A DNA stretch of 64,000 bases, from positions 14,668,500 to 14,732,499 of the forward strand of contig NC_132912.1 of assembly GCF_047675955.1 (NCBI RefSeq). The letters run 5' to 3'. Source of the DNA: Chlorocebus sabaeus. Taxonomy: Eukaryota > Chordata > Mammalia > Primates > Cercopithecidae. Shown one piece after another: positions 1-10,193 of this stretch. Made by a program: the position numbers and the translations under genes. The stretch's first letter is position 1. Every line of letters starts with the position of its first letter. The notes below the pieces were generated by a model that was not told the origin of the DNA, ran no database searches, and saw nothing but the letters and a program-made list of their open reading frames with translations.

Positions 1-672
1 CGACTCTTAGTAATACGATGAAGGCCCCACCTGGTACCAAGAGAGAAGGGAAAGAGAATTCCATCGTCATCCAAGAGAGAACATCCGCCAAGAAGACCTT
101 CACCGGCCAAGCTGGAGCTCCGCCAACACCCTGCGCGCACCATGTAGCAGTATTTCATTACAGAGCTCCCGATTCCTCACTTCCAAGTCACTTAGACCCA
201 GGCCAATGAAAACAATAGGAGGAAAACCAGAGGACTGGAACTACAGTCACTGAAGTCCCAGGAGCAGCAGAAAACTCTAAAGGGCAATGCTGTTTTCATG
301 GCGAAGTCTACACCCCTCGGGTCACTTATGAGGAGCCCCAGCCCAGGTCTTTGTTCCATCCTTAGGAGGTTGGCAAAAGGTCAAAACATGTCTCAGTGCC
401 GCTCTGGAATCAGAGTTTCTATCTTTTCGCTAGACCTGTTTTTCCTTCGATGATTTCAACTATAGGTCTGCATGTTTGGGGAACATTGAAACTGCTCTTG
501 TGGGTGTTCACTGTACACGCCAGTTATTATGAAATTAACAGTGTTTAGATTCTAAGGGATGGTTTTGTATTAAGCAGACTTATTTTCTAAGCTTTGCTTT
601 TATGCCGTTTTAAACACTAGTGAATCAAGGACTCATTCTGATTGTATGCAATTTTAAATACATACTAATAGT
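1..672. other. Intergenic sequence, nothing recognised
   Basis: Mostly unique-looking sequence. A 63-codon frame at 18-209 has no recognisable protein features. No splice-site pair or repeat family was identified. Confidence 0.5.
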
Positions 673-957
673 GGTCAGGTGCGGTGGCTCACACCTGTAA
701 TCCCAGCACTTTGGGAGGCTGAGAAGGGTGAATTGCTTGAGCCCAGGAGTTTGAGACCAGCCTGGGCAAGATAGTGAGAGCCCATCTCCACAAAAAAATA
801 GAAAAATTAGCCAGGTGTAGTGGTGAGTACCTGTAGCCCCAGCTACTCGGGAAGCTGAGGTAGGAGGATCACCTGAGCCTGGGAGGTTGAGGCTGCAGTG
901 AGCTGTGATCGACTCATTGCCTGGGTGACAGTGAAAACCTGTCTTGGGGAAAAAAAA
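673..957 (+). mobile_element. Alu, old (AluJ-like)
   Basis: Starts GGTCAGGTGCGGTGGCTCAC, has both monomers and the middle A-rich linker, and ends in a short A-run. Many substitutions suggest an old subfamily. Confidence 0.9.
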
Positions 958-959
958 GA

Positions 960-1180
960 TCACAAATATACAGATTACATACAGAAGCTGCTCTATTTCT
1001 GGCCTTAAATTCCTTCCCTCCCCTAGAAGTAGCCGCTGTTAATATGTTAGGTAAACTTCCAGTCCTATTTGCAAGCATTTGTATAGATGAATGGATATGA
1101 ATACTTAAAATTTTTTTTCATATAAATGAGATCATATGTCTATTGTTCTGCAGCTTGCTTTTTTGTTGTTGACAATAAAA
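960..1180. repeat. Old interspersed repeat, family not assigned
   Basis: Contains phrases common to an old LINE-like family (CTGTTAATATGTTAGGTAAAC, then ATGAGATCATATGTCTATTG, then TTCTGCAGCTTGCTTTTTTG). It resembles the fragment at 52850-53060. Confidence 0.4.
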
Positions 1181-1339
1181 AATTTATTTCAGGTCAATCC
1201 AAACAGAAAACCAAAAACATCCGTCCGTAAATGTTTTCAGGTTTCTTCAGGGAGAAAAATGAAACTGTTATAAGAGAAATATTATTTTCTCTTTCAGTTT
1301 ATAGGCTATTTGGGTCAATACTTATTTTCAGGAATTTTA

Positions 1340-3070
1340 GTTTATAATTTTTTTATTTTAAGTTATTTTGGATACAAAATAGTTGTACATATTCATGGGG
1401 TATAGCTTCAAAGCCTTATTTATGTATAGGTATAATAATATATTATTTTAAAAGCTGCATTATAGTACATAAAGAGAATGGGAATGTACTATACTTAATC
1501 TAGCAAACGACTAGATAAGCAGGTGGTTTGCAAGATAAATTATGACAAATACTGTAAATATTTCTTTTTTTCTTTTTCAGAGACAAAATATGTTTGCCCA
1601 AGAAATGTTTGCTCTATGTTGCCCAGGCTGGTCTGGAACTCCTGGGCTCAAGTGATCCTCCCACCCTGGCCTTCAGAGTAGCTATGACTACAGGTGCACA
1701 CCACCACACCTGGCTACAAATGTCTTTGAAGAACAATCTCTATGCACATAAATATTTCTTAAGGTCACATTCCTAGAAATGCAATTGGTGTGTCAAAAGA
1801 TACATGCATTTTTAAAAGTTTTATTGTTTCAGAGATTTATCCATGTCGTAGCATTTATCGGTACTTTGTTCCTTTTTATGGCTGAATAATATCCTACTGT
1901 GTGGCCATACCACATTTGCTTGTCCATTTATCAATTCATGGGCCTTTGAGGTTCTTCCACACATTATTATGAATAATCTTGCTATAAACATTTGTGGGCA
2001 AGACTCTGTGTGTAGGTGTATGTTTTCATTTCTCTTGGGTAAATACTTAGGAGCGGGATTGCTGGGTCATATGATAAATCTATGTTGAACTTCTTAAGAA
2101 ACGGTCAAACTTTTCCAAAGTACCTACGCCATTTTACATTTTCACCAGCAATGAAACAAGGGATTCAATTTCTCCACATCCTAGTCAACACTTGTTATTG
2201 TATCTCTTTTTTGTTATATCCATTCTAGAGCGTGTGAAAATGTTTTTAAATTGGCTTTACTAATTTGCACTTTCCCTGATGTTGTATATATAATACCTGC
2301 TTCTCTACATCCTCACCAACTATAGCCATTATCAGTCTTTTAAATTTTTGCCTTGTGAATATTTGTGTAGTTACCTCACTGTTGTTTTAGTTTGCATTTT
2401 CCTGATAGTAGTGAGCATCTCTTCATATGTTGATGGACCATTTTTATTCCATCTTCTGTGAATTGCCTGTTCATATACTTTTTTTTTTTTTTTACTGGAT
2501 TGAGATTTACAGATATTCTGTATGTAATCCAGGTATTGCTGTATATGTAATATGCCTTGGTCTGTGACACTTAACCTTTCTTACATCTTTTTTATACAGA
2601 AGCATTTAATTTTCTCTAGTTAAATCTGTCAGTTTTCTTCATTATAGATTTTGGGCTAACTGTTATGCTTAGGAAAGCCCTCCTCCAACCCTAGGATTAT
2701 AGAAATATTCCCTTATATTTTCTTCTAATAATTCTACAGTTTTACTTTTATGCTGAACACTAATAAATTTGGAAATTATTCTTACATAGAGGAATATATA
2801 TTTGTTTGGTTCCAATTGCCCCAAAACTTTTCACTGAATTGTTTATCCTTTCCTAACTGATCTGAAATAAAATAAAATCCCACCTCAATCATTGTAAATT
2901 TTGACATGCAAATCAGTCATTTTCTGGACTTTATATGCCACTCCATTGATCAATTTGAGCCAATATTGAGCCAGTTAAATTACTATTGCTTGAAGGTGTG
3001 TTTTGGTATCTGGTCTGGTAAATCCCCATTCGTAACTCTTATCTTTAAAGAAAATATCTCAACTAATCTT
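1340..3070 (-). mobile_element. Old L1 (L1M-type) 3' portion, degenerate
   Basis: The plus strand reads the complement of L1 3' sequence: TACATATTCATGGGGTA, GGCTGAATAATATCC, GATTGCTGGGTCATATG, TTCTCCACATCCTAGTCAAC, GAAAGCCCTCCTCCAACC. No intact reverse transcriptase frame remains. An Alu monomer is nested inside. Boundaries are approximate, especially the right end. Confidence 0.75.
1578..1716 (-). mobile_element. Free Alu monomer or Alu fragment
   Basis: A single-arm complement of Alu (GTTGCCCAGGCTGGTCTGGA, then ACCACACCTGGCT) of about 140 bp, nested in the L1 remnant. Either a FLAM or a truncated old Alu. Confidence 0.75.
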
Positions 3071-3273
3071 TGCAAGTGTAATGAAAATATTTCCAGATTA
3101 ACAAGATCTTGTAAGAAAAATAAGGTAGAACCACATAAAGGGTTGAAATGGAAAAACAAGGATAATTTCACATTCTTTAGCTCTGTCATTACTACCAGTG
3201 CAAGGACACTTTTGTCCACTAGCAACTCTCTCGTGCACCTCTAGTGCCAGATCATCTGTTTCTATTCTTCATC

Positions 3274-3595
3274 AAAAAAGAAACCAGGGCTCACGCCTGT
3301 AATCCCAACACTTTGGGAGGCCGAGGCAGGTGGATCGCAAGGTCAGGAGATCGAGACCATCCTGGCTAACACAGTGAAACCTCGTCTCTACTAAAAATAC
3401 AAAAAATTATCTGGGCGTGGTGGCAGGCGCCTGTAGTCCCAGCTACTCAGGAAGCTGACGCGGGAGAATGGCATGAACCTGGGAGGTGGAGCTTGCAGCG
3501 AGCCAAGATCGCGCCACTACACTCCAGCCTGGCGACAGAGCGAGACTCCGTCTCAAAAAAAAAAAAGAAAGAAAGAAAAAAAAAAAGAAACCAGG
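3274..3595 (+). mobile_element. AluY-like insertion, 5' truncated, with 15-bp target duplication
   Basis: Body about 3289-3580. The first dozen bases of the consensus are missing (it starts at GGCTCACGCCTG). Identical copies of AAAAAAGAAACCAGG flank it at 3274-3288 and 3581-3595. Low divergence suggests a fairly young insertion. Confidence 0.92.
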
Positions 3596-3629
3596 ACTCC
3601 TTGAAAGGCACAGTCCTATGTCTTGTGTC

Positions 3630-3656
3630 AAAAAAAAAAAAAAAAAAAAAAAAAAA
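3630..3656 (+). repeat. A27 homopolymer
   Basis: 27 consecutive A just after the Alu at 3289-3580. It could be an orphan retroposon tail, but no body was recognised. Confidence 0.85.
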
Positions 3657-4082
3657 TTAGGATGGCCCCAAACATCCTATTCTTATAACAAAGTAAGGAT
3701 GCTGCCATAACTGTCAAAAGCAGTATTTTATTTTTTAAAAAACCAAAACCCCACAAAAACAAAAGAATAAGTGTGAAGGACTTCCACCAGCCAAGCTGTA
3801 ATATTCTGAGCGTTCAAAAAAGGAGATGAAAATTGTAAGGTGAGTCTATAAAGGGACACACCTTCATGGAGATTCCAAGAGAAAAAGGAGTTGTAATACA
3901 AAATTAAGATGATTATAGGATATGGCTAAGGGACTATTCATATATGTACGGATATTTTGTTTGTTGTGTGAAGAATAACACATTTTCATAAACCATAGAC
4001 ATGTGTTTGTTTCTAGCTATCCTCACAGGAATAAAGAAAATCATAAAATAAACCAGAAAACATAGTACAAAAAGACAAAAGA

Positions 4083-4384
4083 AGCCAGGCACAGTTGTGC
4101 ATACCTGTCATCCCAGCATTTGGGAGGCTGAGGAAGGAGGATCACTTGAGGCCAGGAGTTCAAGACCAGCCTGAGCTGTAACAGAGTGAGACCCTGTCTC
4201 TACAAAAAAACTAAAAAAAAAAAAAACCAGCCAGGCATGGTGGCGCATGCCTGTAGTCCCAGCTATTTGGGAGGCTGAGGTGGAAGGATTGCTTGAGCCA
4301 GGGAGGTCAAGGCTGCAGTGAGCCAAGATCGTGTCACTGCAGTCCAGCCTGAGTGACAGAATTCTGAGACTCTGTCTCAAAAAA
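4083..4384 (+). mobile_element. Alu (AluJ/S-like)
   Basis: Both monomers are present, starting AGCCAGGCACAGTTGTGCA. There is a small deletion in the left arm and a 3' A-run. Confidence 0.9.
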
Positions 4385-4399
4385 ATAGAATCGTCATCA

Positions 4400-5040
4400 G
4401 TGATCACATATAATAAATAGAAATAAGAGTCCTCTTAATCATATATGATCACAAACAGAAGAGGATCCAGCAGTTGTGTCAAAGATAAATAGCCAAATAT
4501 CCCACGGACAAGCGTTCACCACACAGATTTGATGATTCTTACTAGACAAAATCTTGAAATGATCCTAGTTATATGAGATATTCATAAAGCATATGTAAGT
4601 TTTCAATTACACTAATGGACAAGATCAATAGATCGTAAAGGCAAGACAATGAGTAGGTCAGGCTGACTATGCAACATGAAAGCATCCATTTCTGGGAAGG
4701 ACACCAAGTTTCCAAAATGAAAGAAGAAATGGCAAGATATTAAAAATTCCAAGACAAAGCAAGGAAGAATTAATTATAACAAAGGACTTCGTCCAGGGCC
4801 CGTGGTCCATGACTGCAGCAGCTTGGACTGTGCTGCCAGGCCCTCTGTCCTAAGAATCAGTCAAGAACCCAGATCTTGCTCCTTCAATTAGCCTGAGTGG
4901 GTAGTTCTTTCCTTTTAATCTTGGTAAAATTACTGCAAGCCCAGAAAGGAGAGTATAACTGAATATCTAGGAGAATATGAAAACAAATATAGTCATAGTA
5001 GTAGGAAAGTGTTTTTAAAAGTATAAAACTAATGGACAAA
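4400..5040. other. Intergenic sequence, no feature recognised
   Basis: AT-rich unique-looking sequence between two Alus. No long frame, RNA gene or repeat family was recognised. Confidence 0.5.
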
Positions 5041-5318
5041 TGGCCAGGCACGGTGGCTCATGCCTGTGATCCCAGCACTTCGGGAGGCCAAGGTAGGAGG
5101 ATCACTTGAGGCCAGGAGTTCCAGACCAGTCTGGGCAACATAGTGAGACCTTGTCTCTAGAAGAAAATAATTAGCAGGCATGGTGGCATGCACCTGTAGT
5201 TCCAGCTATTTAGAAGGCTGAGGCGAGAGGAGAGCTTGACCCAGGCAGTCAAGGCTGCAGTGAGCTATGATCGCACCATTGCACTCCAGCCTGGGTAACA
5301 GAGACTCTATCTCAAAAA
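5041..5318 (+). mobile_element. Alu, old (AluJ-like)
   Basis: Begins GGCCAGGCACGGTGGCTCAT and ends CTATCTCAAAAACAG. Several small deletions and a very short tail point to an old copy. Confidence 0.9.
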
Positions 5319-5762
5319 CAGTAATAATGGACATAAAGTTTGATTTTTAAAAATGGGTATATGTAAGCTATTTTTAAAATGTGCTAACCACTGTGTTCAA
5401 GTATAGTTGATATATTGTTTAAGGAGTTTACAAGGTTTCAAACAATCATGTATACTCGATCTATAGCTGCACTTTAGGCTGTTTGAGGCGATTTAATTTA
5501 ATTCACAATACATGTTTACATGCTCAAGAAAAATTGCTGTTTGTTTTCTTTCTCCCTTCCTTCCTAATTCAGTCAAAAAGCCACTAGGCAGTGCCTGGGA
5601 GGTGAAAGCAGCTGAAGGTCAGGGGATTGAGAAAATAAATAAATGAGTGGAGGACAGTGGAAGCCAGGGTTGTCACTGTCGGAGGAGGGAGTGACAAATT
5701 CGGAAAGGGGGAAAAGAACATGCCACCAGGTTGGGATTGGAGGTATCAATGTGACCTGAAGA

Positions 5763-6068
5763 TTTTTTTTTTTTTTTTTTTTTTGAGATGGAATCTCACT
5801 CTGTCCAGCCCAGGCTGGAGTGCAGTGGCGTGATCTCGGCTCACCACAATCTCCGTCTCACAGGTTCAAGTGATTCTCCTGCCTCAGCCTCCTGAGTAGC
5901 AGGAACTACAGGCACACACCACCACGCCTGGCTAATTTTTATATTTTTAGTAGAGACGGGGTTTCACCATGTTGGTCAGATTGGTCTTGAACTCCTGACC
6001 TCAAGCAATCCACCCGCCTTGGCCTCCCAAAGTGCTGGGATTATAGGCATGAGCCACCATCCCTGGCC
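5763..6068 (-). mobile_element. AluS-like
   Basis: Full-length complement: T22 followed by GAGATGGAATCTCACTCTG and ending GAGCCACCATCCCTGGCC. Confidence 0.93.
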
Positions 6069-6558
6069 AGACCTCATGATATTCTATAAATACAGATATA
6101 AAAATAAACATCAATGCAAATGTGTGCATACATATTTACACTTAGACACACAGGCACATATATAGTTTGAGGGTTTCTAGGAGTAGCGGGACTGCAGTAG
6201 CAATGAACACACTTTCAACAAATGAGTGAGTGCCCTTTGTGCCACGGCGAGTGGTAATTATCATCTTGCCAGAAAATCTAGGAGCAAGTGGGAAGACATT
6301 CAAAAGATCCCCAACTGATAATCAGACTACGTTTTCTCATGAGACAAAACAAAGTAGAAACTGTGATTGTTAGCCTAGCTCATAAAGATTGTATTTATCC
6401 AAAGACCCTGGAAGTAAAATACTTCATTTTTTTATACTAGGAAATGTATGCTGGGTAGTATTATTTTAAAACTTCTTTTAGCTGTCCTATAGTATTTTAA
6501 ATCTTACTCAACACTTTGAAATTGCCCTGTCTTGTTTCAAATCTATTACCACTACTGT

Positions 6559-6561
<3 letters not shown>

Positions 6562-6597
<36 letters not shown>

Positions 6598-6648
6598 CGG
6601 GGGCGGGGGGGAGGGTGGGGAGAGAGAGAGAGAGAAGAGAAAGAGAGA
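6562..6648. repeat. Composite microsatellite: (CA)n, G-rich block, (GA)n
   Basis: 34 bp of pure AC/CA at 6562-6595, a G-rich block at 6599-6620 with at least four runs of three or more G, then a GA-rich purine run to about 6648. The 67-76 codon frames across it are artefacts. Confidence 0.9.
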
Positions 6649-6819
6649 TTGGGGAAGTGGTCAAATGCATTGACAGCCTTAACAGTCACCTGGGCAAACT
6701 GCCTAGTTATTCCAAGGATGCAGCTACTCCTCAAATGATTTTTGGATCTATCTTCTGTACTGGCTTTAGAGTTCATGGTACAACCTTAGAGAAAGTACAT
6801 TTTTACTCTCCTGAGTAGA

Positions 6820-7415
6820 TACAATATTTTAAAACAGTCCAAAGACACTAGAAGCTGGGTGATCAAACTGAGTAATTTGTAGTTGAAAAATAAAGGCATA
6901 CTTATAAAGAGACTTGAACCTCCTAAGTATTTTCACCAGTAGTATAATGCGATCAGGTGTATACCTTTCCAAAGTAACTTCTTTGAGGAATAACATTCAT
7001 ATAGTTGAATCAACAAAAAAAAACCCATAATCACACTTCAGACATGCCGTATGTACTGGGGTCAAACACACTAAACAATGGCCCTTCCCAAAACCTGTCT
7101 CCCACTGTCCTACAAGCTATCTAAAATACAGAATACTTTGAGCTGAGGACTGACGGCTGCTGCTGAAGGCCATAGGGTCTACCGCAATGTGTAATTTACA
7201 GTGCCATAAATACCTGAGATGACTCTGTTTGATATGATAAACTGTCAGCTTGACTGCCACAAGGCAATAGGACATAAGTGATTGGGGGTAAGGTTGTCAA
7301 TGAGGACCAGTCATCAAAAGGGAGACCCTGGAACCAACTCTCACCTTTGAACTGAACCCAACCCCGTTCTGTTCCAGATGCCCACTTTAAACAGATCAGA
7401 CAAACATGGTTGCAT
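6820..7415. other. Sequence downstream of the FAM107B transcript end
   Basis: No repeat and no coding potential were recognised. It lies just past the inferred cleavage site, so it is probably intergenic or read-through. Confidence 0.45.
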
Positions 7416-7435
7416 GGTCCAAGCATGTGGTGATT

Positions 7436-7441
7436 TTTATT
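7436..7441 (-). terminator. FAM107B: Distal polyadenylation signal AATAAA
   Basis: On the minus strand AATAAA is followed by CA-containing sequence (about 7411-7425) and then a U/G-rich stretch TGTTTGTCTGATCTG (about 7391-7405), the usual order of signal, cleavage site and downstream element. An ATTAAA lies just upstream at 7485-7480. The cleavage position near 7415-7422 is inferred. Confidence 0.7.
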
Positions 7442-8013
7442 AAGAATAACTTTGGTTCTAAGAATTCCACCCTCAATTCTTTAATACTTTCCGTTAAAAA
7501 CAATTATACAAGAGCAAATACAAAAAATATTAAATTATGAAAACCAATCCATTAAGGCTCCCTTTATATATATTATATACACTCAAACAAGTCAAGATTT
7601 TTCAGAGTAGAAGAATAAAGTCGACTGTTATAGCTTAGAAAGCAACACTGCTACTATGAGACTATAAAACATTGAACTAGTTTAAGAAACCCACGCTGTG
7701 GAAAAATGGAGCCATTTTTGTCAAAAAGTGGCTCAAAGCACAAAACTGCTCGGATGTTCAAGAGTCCTAGGGGTTTGGGCTGCACGGTATTAAGGGGAGA
7801 GAGGAGACTGACAGCCTGTTTGAATCAGGCTTGTGAGCCCAGGTCATCTGACAACTTCAAAGAGCTTCTCTGCCTATACATTCCACCGTTTAGCATAAAA
7901 CACCACTTTACGCTATTTACAAGTCTCCTTTTGGCCAGATTTTGTACTACTCATTACAAATAATTCTGCAGATTTGAGTGAGATTAGGAAGGAAATGCTT
8001 TCTTAATTAACTT

Positions 8014-8034
8014 CCCCCCCCCCCCCCCCCCCCC
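8014..8034 (-). repeat. C21 homopolymer (G21 in the FAM107B 3'UTR)
   Basis: An uninterrupted run of 21 C on the plus strand, so 21 G in the transcript. Length is likely to be polymorphic and prone to assembly error. Confidence 0.9.
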
Positions 8035-8400
8035 AGTGAAGAAAGAATTCTAGTTAAGCTCTAGGAACAGAATTGGGCCTTCTAAAGGAGCCTATCAGGG
8101 CCCTTGTGAATACGATCAAGTGGCAGAATTGCTTCGAGAATACAGATTTCAAGATCTGACATCTAGTTAGATAACAAGATAGAAGCCAGTCCCGAATCTT
8201 CATTTTGCAAACAGCATCACTAGTCCACAGACGCAAAGAAAGAATTCCAGTCAATGTGCAATCAGAAATGGGCTTTTCCAGATCATCAGTCACCACACTT
8301 TCTTCTCTCAAAAGGAAGAACGATGGAAAAAAATAGTTACCATTCCATTCTTCAAAACCAAATTACTATAGAGCAACAATTCTTCTTAAGCATTTCTCAG

Positions 8401-8406
8401 TTTATT
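8401..8406 (-). terminator. Possible proximal polyadenylation signal
   Basis: A canonical AATAAA hexamer on the gene strand inside the 3'UTR could give a shorter transcript with a UTR of about 1.7 kb that lacks the G21 tract. No clear U/GU-rich downstream element was seen, so use is uncertain. Confidence 0.35.
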
Positions 8407-10076
8407 CAAATAATACTTGCTGATGAGATAGATAATCCATTTCAGGTATAATCAACTAACATGTTTCTCTAACTAGCAGTATATTATCATTGCATTTACT
8501 TTTGTTCCCATTCAGATTGAATATGGGTCTAATTGTCAACTGCTAACACTAAAGCATTCCCATAGAAAGCTAATTTCTACTATGCTAATTAAGGATTCAA
8601 AAGCTCTGGATCCAGCTTTCTATGAGTCTTCAAAGAAAGTATGAGAAGTCTCTACAATGCAGAAATGACTGGCTGAACTGTCTCTAACGGAGAGCATACT
8701 AAATCCTCAAAAATTCTTCCATATCACCCAGGCCAAAGGTACCGATGCCCACACCAGCAGTTTAAAACTAATTTTGCATGAGAATGCTGCTGCTGTCTAT
8801 AACTCAGCCCCTCTCTGAGGAGCGTGGTGCTAGCTAGAATGAGGGCACTCAGCAGCCCCTCCCTTCCCGTCAGCTGTTCCTGAGAGATGCAATATAGTAG
8901 TCATCGACATCATCCTTATCAACAGCATCATCACTCAAACAGTGGTGAAAGTCTTTCTTCACAAGAAAAAACAAAGATAAAGAAATATATGAGCATTAAT
9001 CAGAAAGTTTCAAAGCTTGGATTCTAATGACACTCATTATCATTAGACATTCAAATGCTATACATCTCATGAAGCCTCCTTAAGAGCAATCTACACTGAT
9101 TTCACGTTAGAATGCCTAGTGAAATCCTCACTGCCCAGCCGGTCATGGGAACCTTCCCCCACACTCCTCTTGGAGAAATGAAAAGATGTGCGGGCTTCTA
9201 CTTGTGATACTGAAGCTGGGTTATATGGACTAGTTCCACTCTCTAAAGGACTGGAAGGTTATTCCATCTAAAAGAACTAGATCAGCAAGACATTTAAAAA
9301 CAAAACTGAACAAAAATCCTCCTAGTAATCAAAGCAATTAACGAACGGACAGGATGTACCTTCTTGGAACTGGAATGTCACTATGTAGCCTACTATTATT
9401 ACACAGAGAACCAAAAGGAATGAAAATAAAATCAAGATGGGTGTTTACAGGCTTTTAAACCTTCTCACCCTATTTCTAAATTTAGTGCCAACAAGGGTAG
9501 TGGCTGTGCTCAACATTCACGTTCCTTCTCTGGTGTTAACTGCAACATGGGTGAAAGTATAAATTAAACAAGAAAATTCTGGGTCCTCAAAATAAAATTT
9601 ACAGTGGGTGAACAGATTAAATGCATTTCTATGTGATCTCAATTATCTAACAGATAACAAAAAGAGGAATTAAAAGTATTTTTTTTTTTTTAGCTTTTAA
9701 AAGAAAAAAGGCTCTGGGTCCCACTAAACTTGGAATGGAAGAAAAACCAAGTCGTGCAACTCTCAAGAACTGATTCCAGTGTCCTCTTCCTTTTTCCTGT
9801 TCTCACTTTTCTGCTTGTTGGTTCTGTTAAGTCTCTGAACACAGGTCCATCATTCCAACTTATGCGCGGGGCACTGCCCTTCATTTGGCGAATAGGAACT
9901 GCAACCGTCACAGGCAAGGCATCCACCCAGATCGCAGGAAAATCACACCAAATCCTACTGCAAATCAAAATTCTCTGCTGGCTGGAACATTCTCCAGGGG
10001 CTTGTGCCCTGAGATTGAGGAGGCACCCACAGACAGCTCTGTGGGGTGACACACGAGGTCTTGCTGCAGCCTCGGC

Positions 10077-10193
10077 CTAGGACTCCTGGGCTTGGGCGAC
10101 TTCTTGGCCTGTTCTCCTGAGATTGCCTTTCACCTTCACGAACTCGGGGGCATTTTCTTGCTCTTCTTGCAATTTCTGCTTCTCAAGTTCAAG
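10077..10193 (-). CDS. FAM107B: FAM107B terminal coding segment
   Basis: The acceptor is TCTGAATGTCATTTAG|CTTGAACTTG with exon start at 10193. It encodes 38 residues, LELEKQKLQEEQENAPEF through GQEVAQAQES, then TAG. The N-terminal part continues the charged helix. The tail (FVKVKGNLRRTGQ) is basic and probably less ordered. The exon continues without interruption into the 3'UTR. Confidence 0.95.
   Translation of the reverse strand, partial: LELEKQKLQEEQENAPEFVKVKGNLRRTGQEVAQAQES

Larger units (their letters stand above)
7420..10076 (-). other. FAM107B: FAM107B 3'UTR (end approximate)
   Basis: About 2.65 kb between the stop codon and the distal polyadenylation signal contain no Alu, L1 or other recognisable interspersed repeat, although Alus are frequent on both sides. 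That fits selection on an exon and supports one long terminal exon. It contains a G21 tract on the mRNA strand (C run at 8014-8034) and a second internal AATAAA (8401-8406). The open frames here on either strand are not coding. Confidence 0.8.

Noticed and set aside
625..963. Many 60-130 codon frames within Alus (for example 625-963, 4108-4407, 20636-21010, 26717-27064)
   Set aside because: They read the familiar Alu-derived peptides (LPGSSDSPASASQVAGTTG type) and are not genes.
3630..3656. Possible processed pseudogene tail
   Set aside because: No gene-like sequence precedes the A27 run. The sequence before it is the flank of the neighbouring Alu.
9690..10080. 120-codon minus frame and 116-codon plus frame next to the FAM107B stop
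   Set aside because: Both are within the terminal exon. The minus one lies in the 3'UTR out of frame with the CDS. Neither resembles a known protein.
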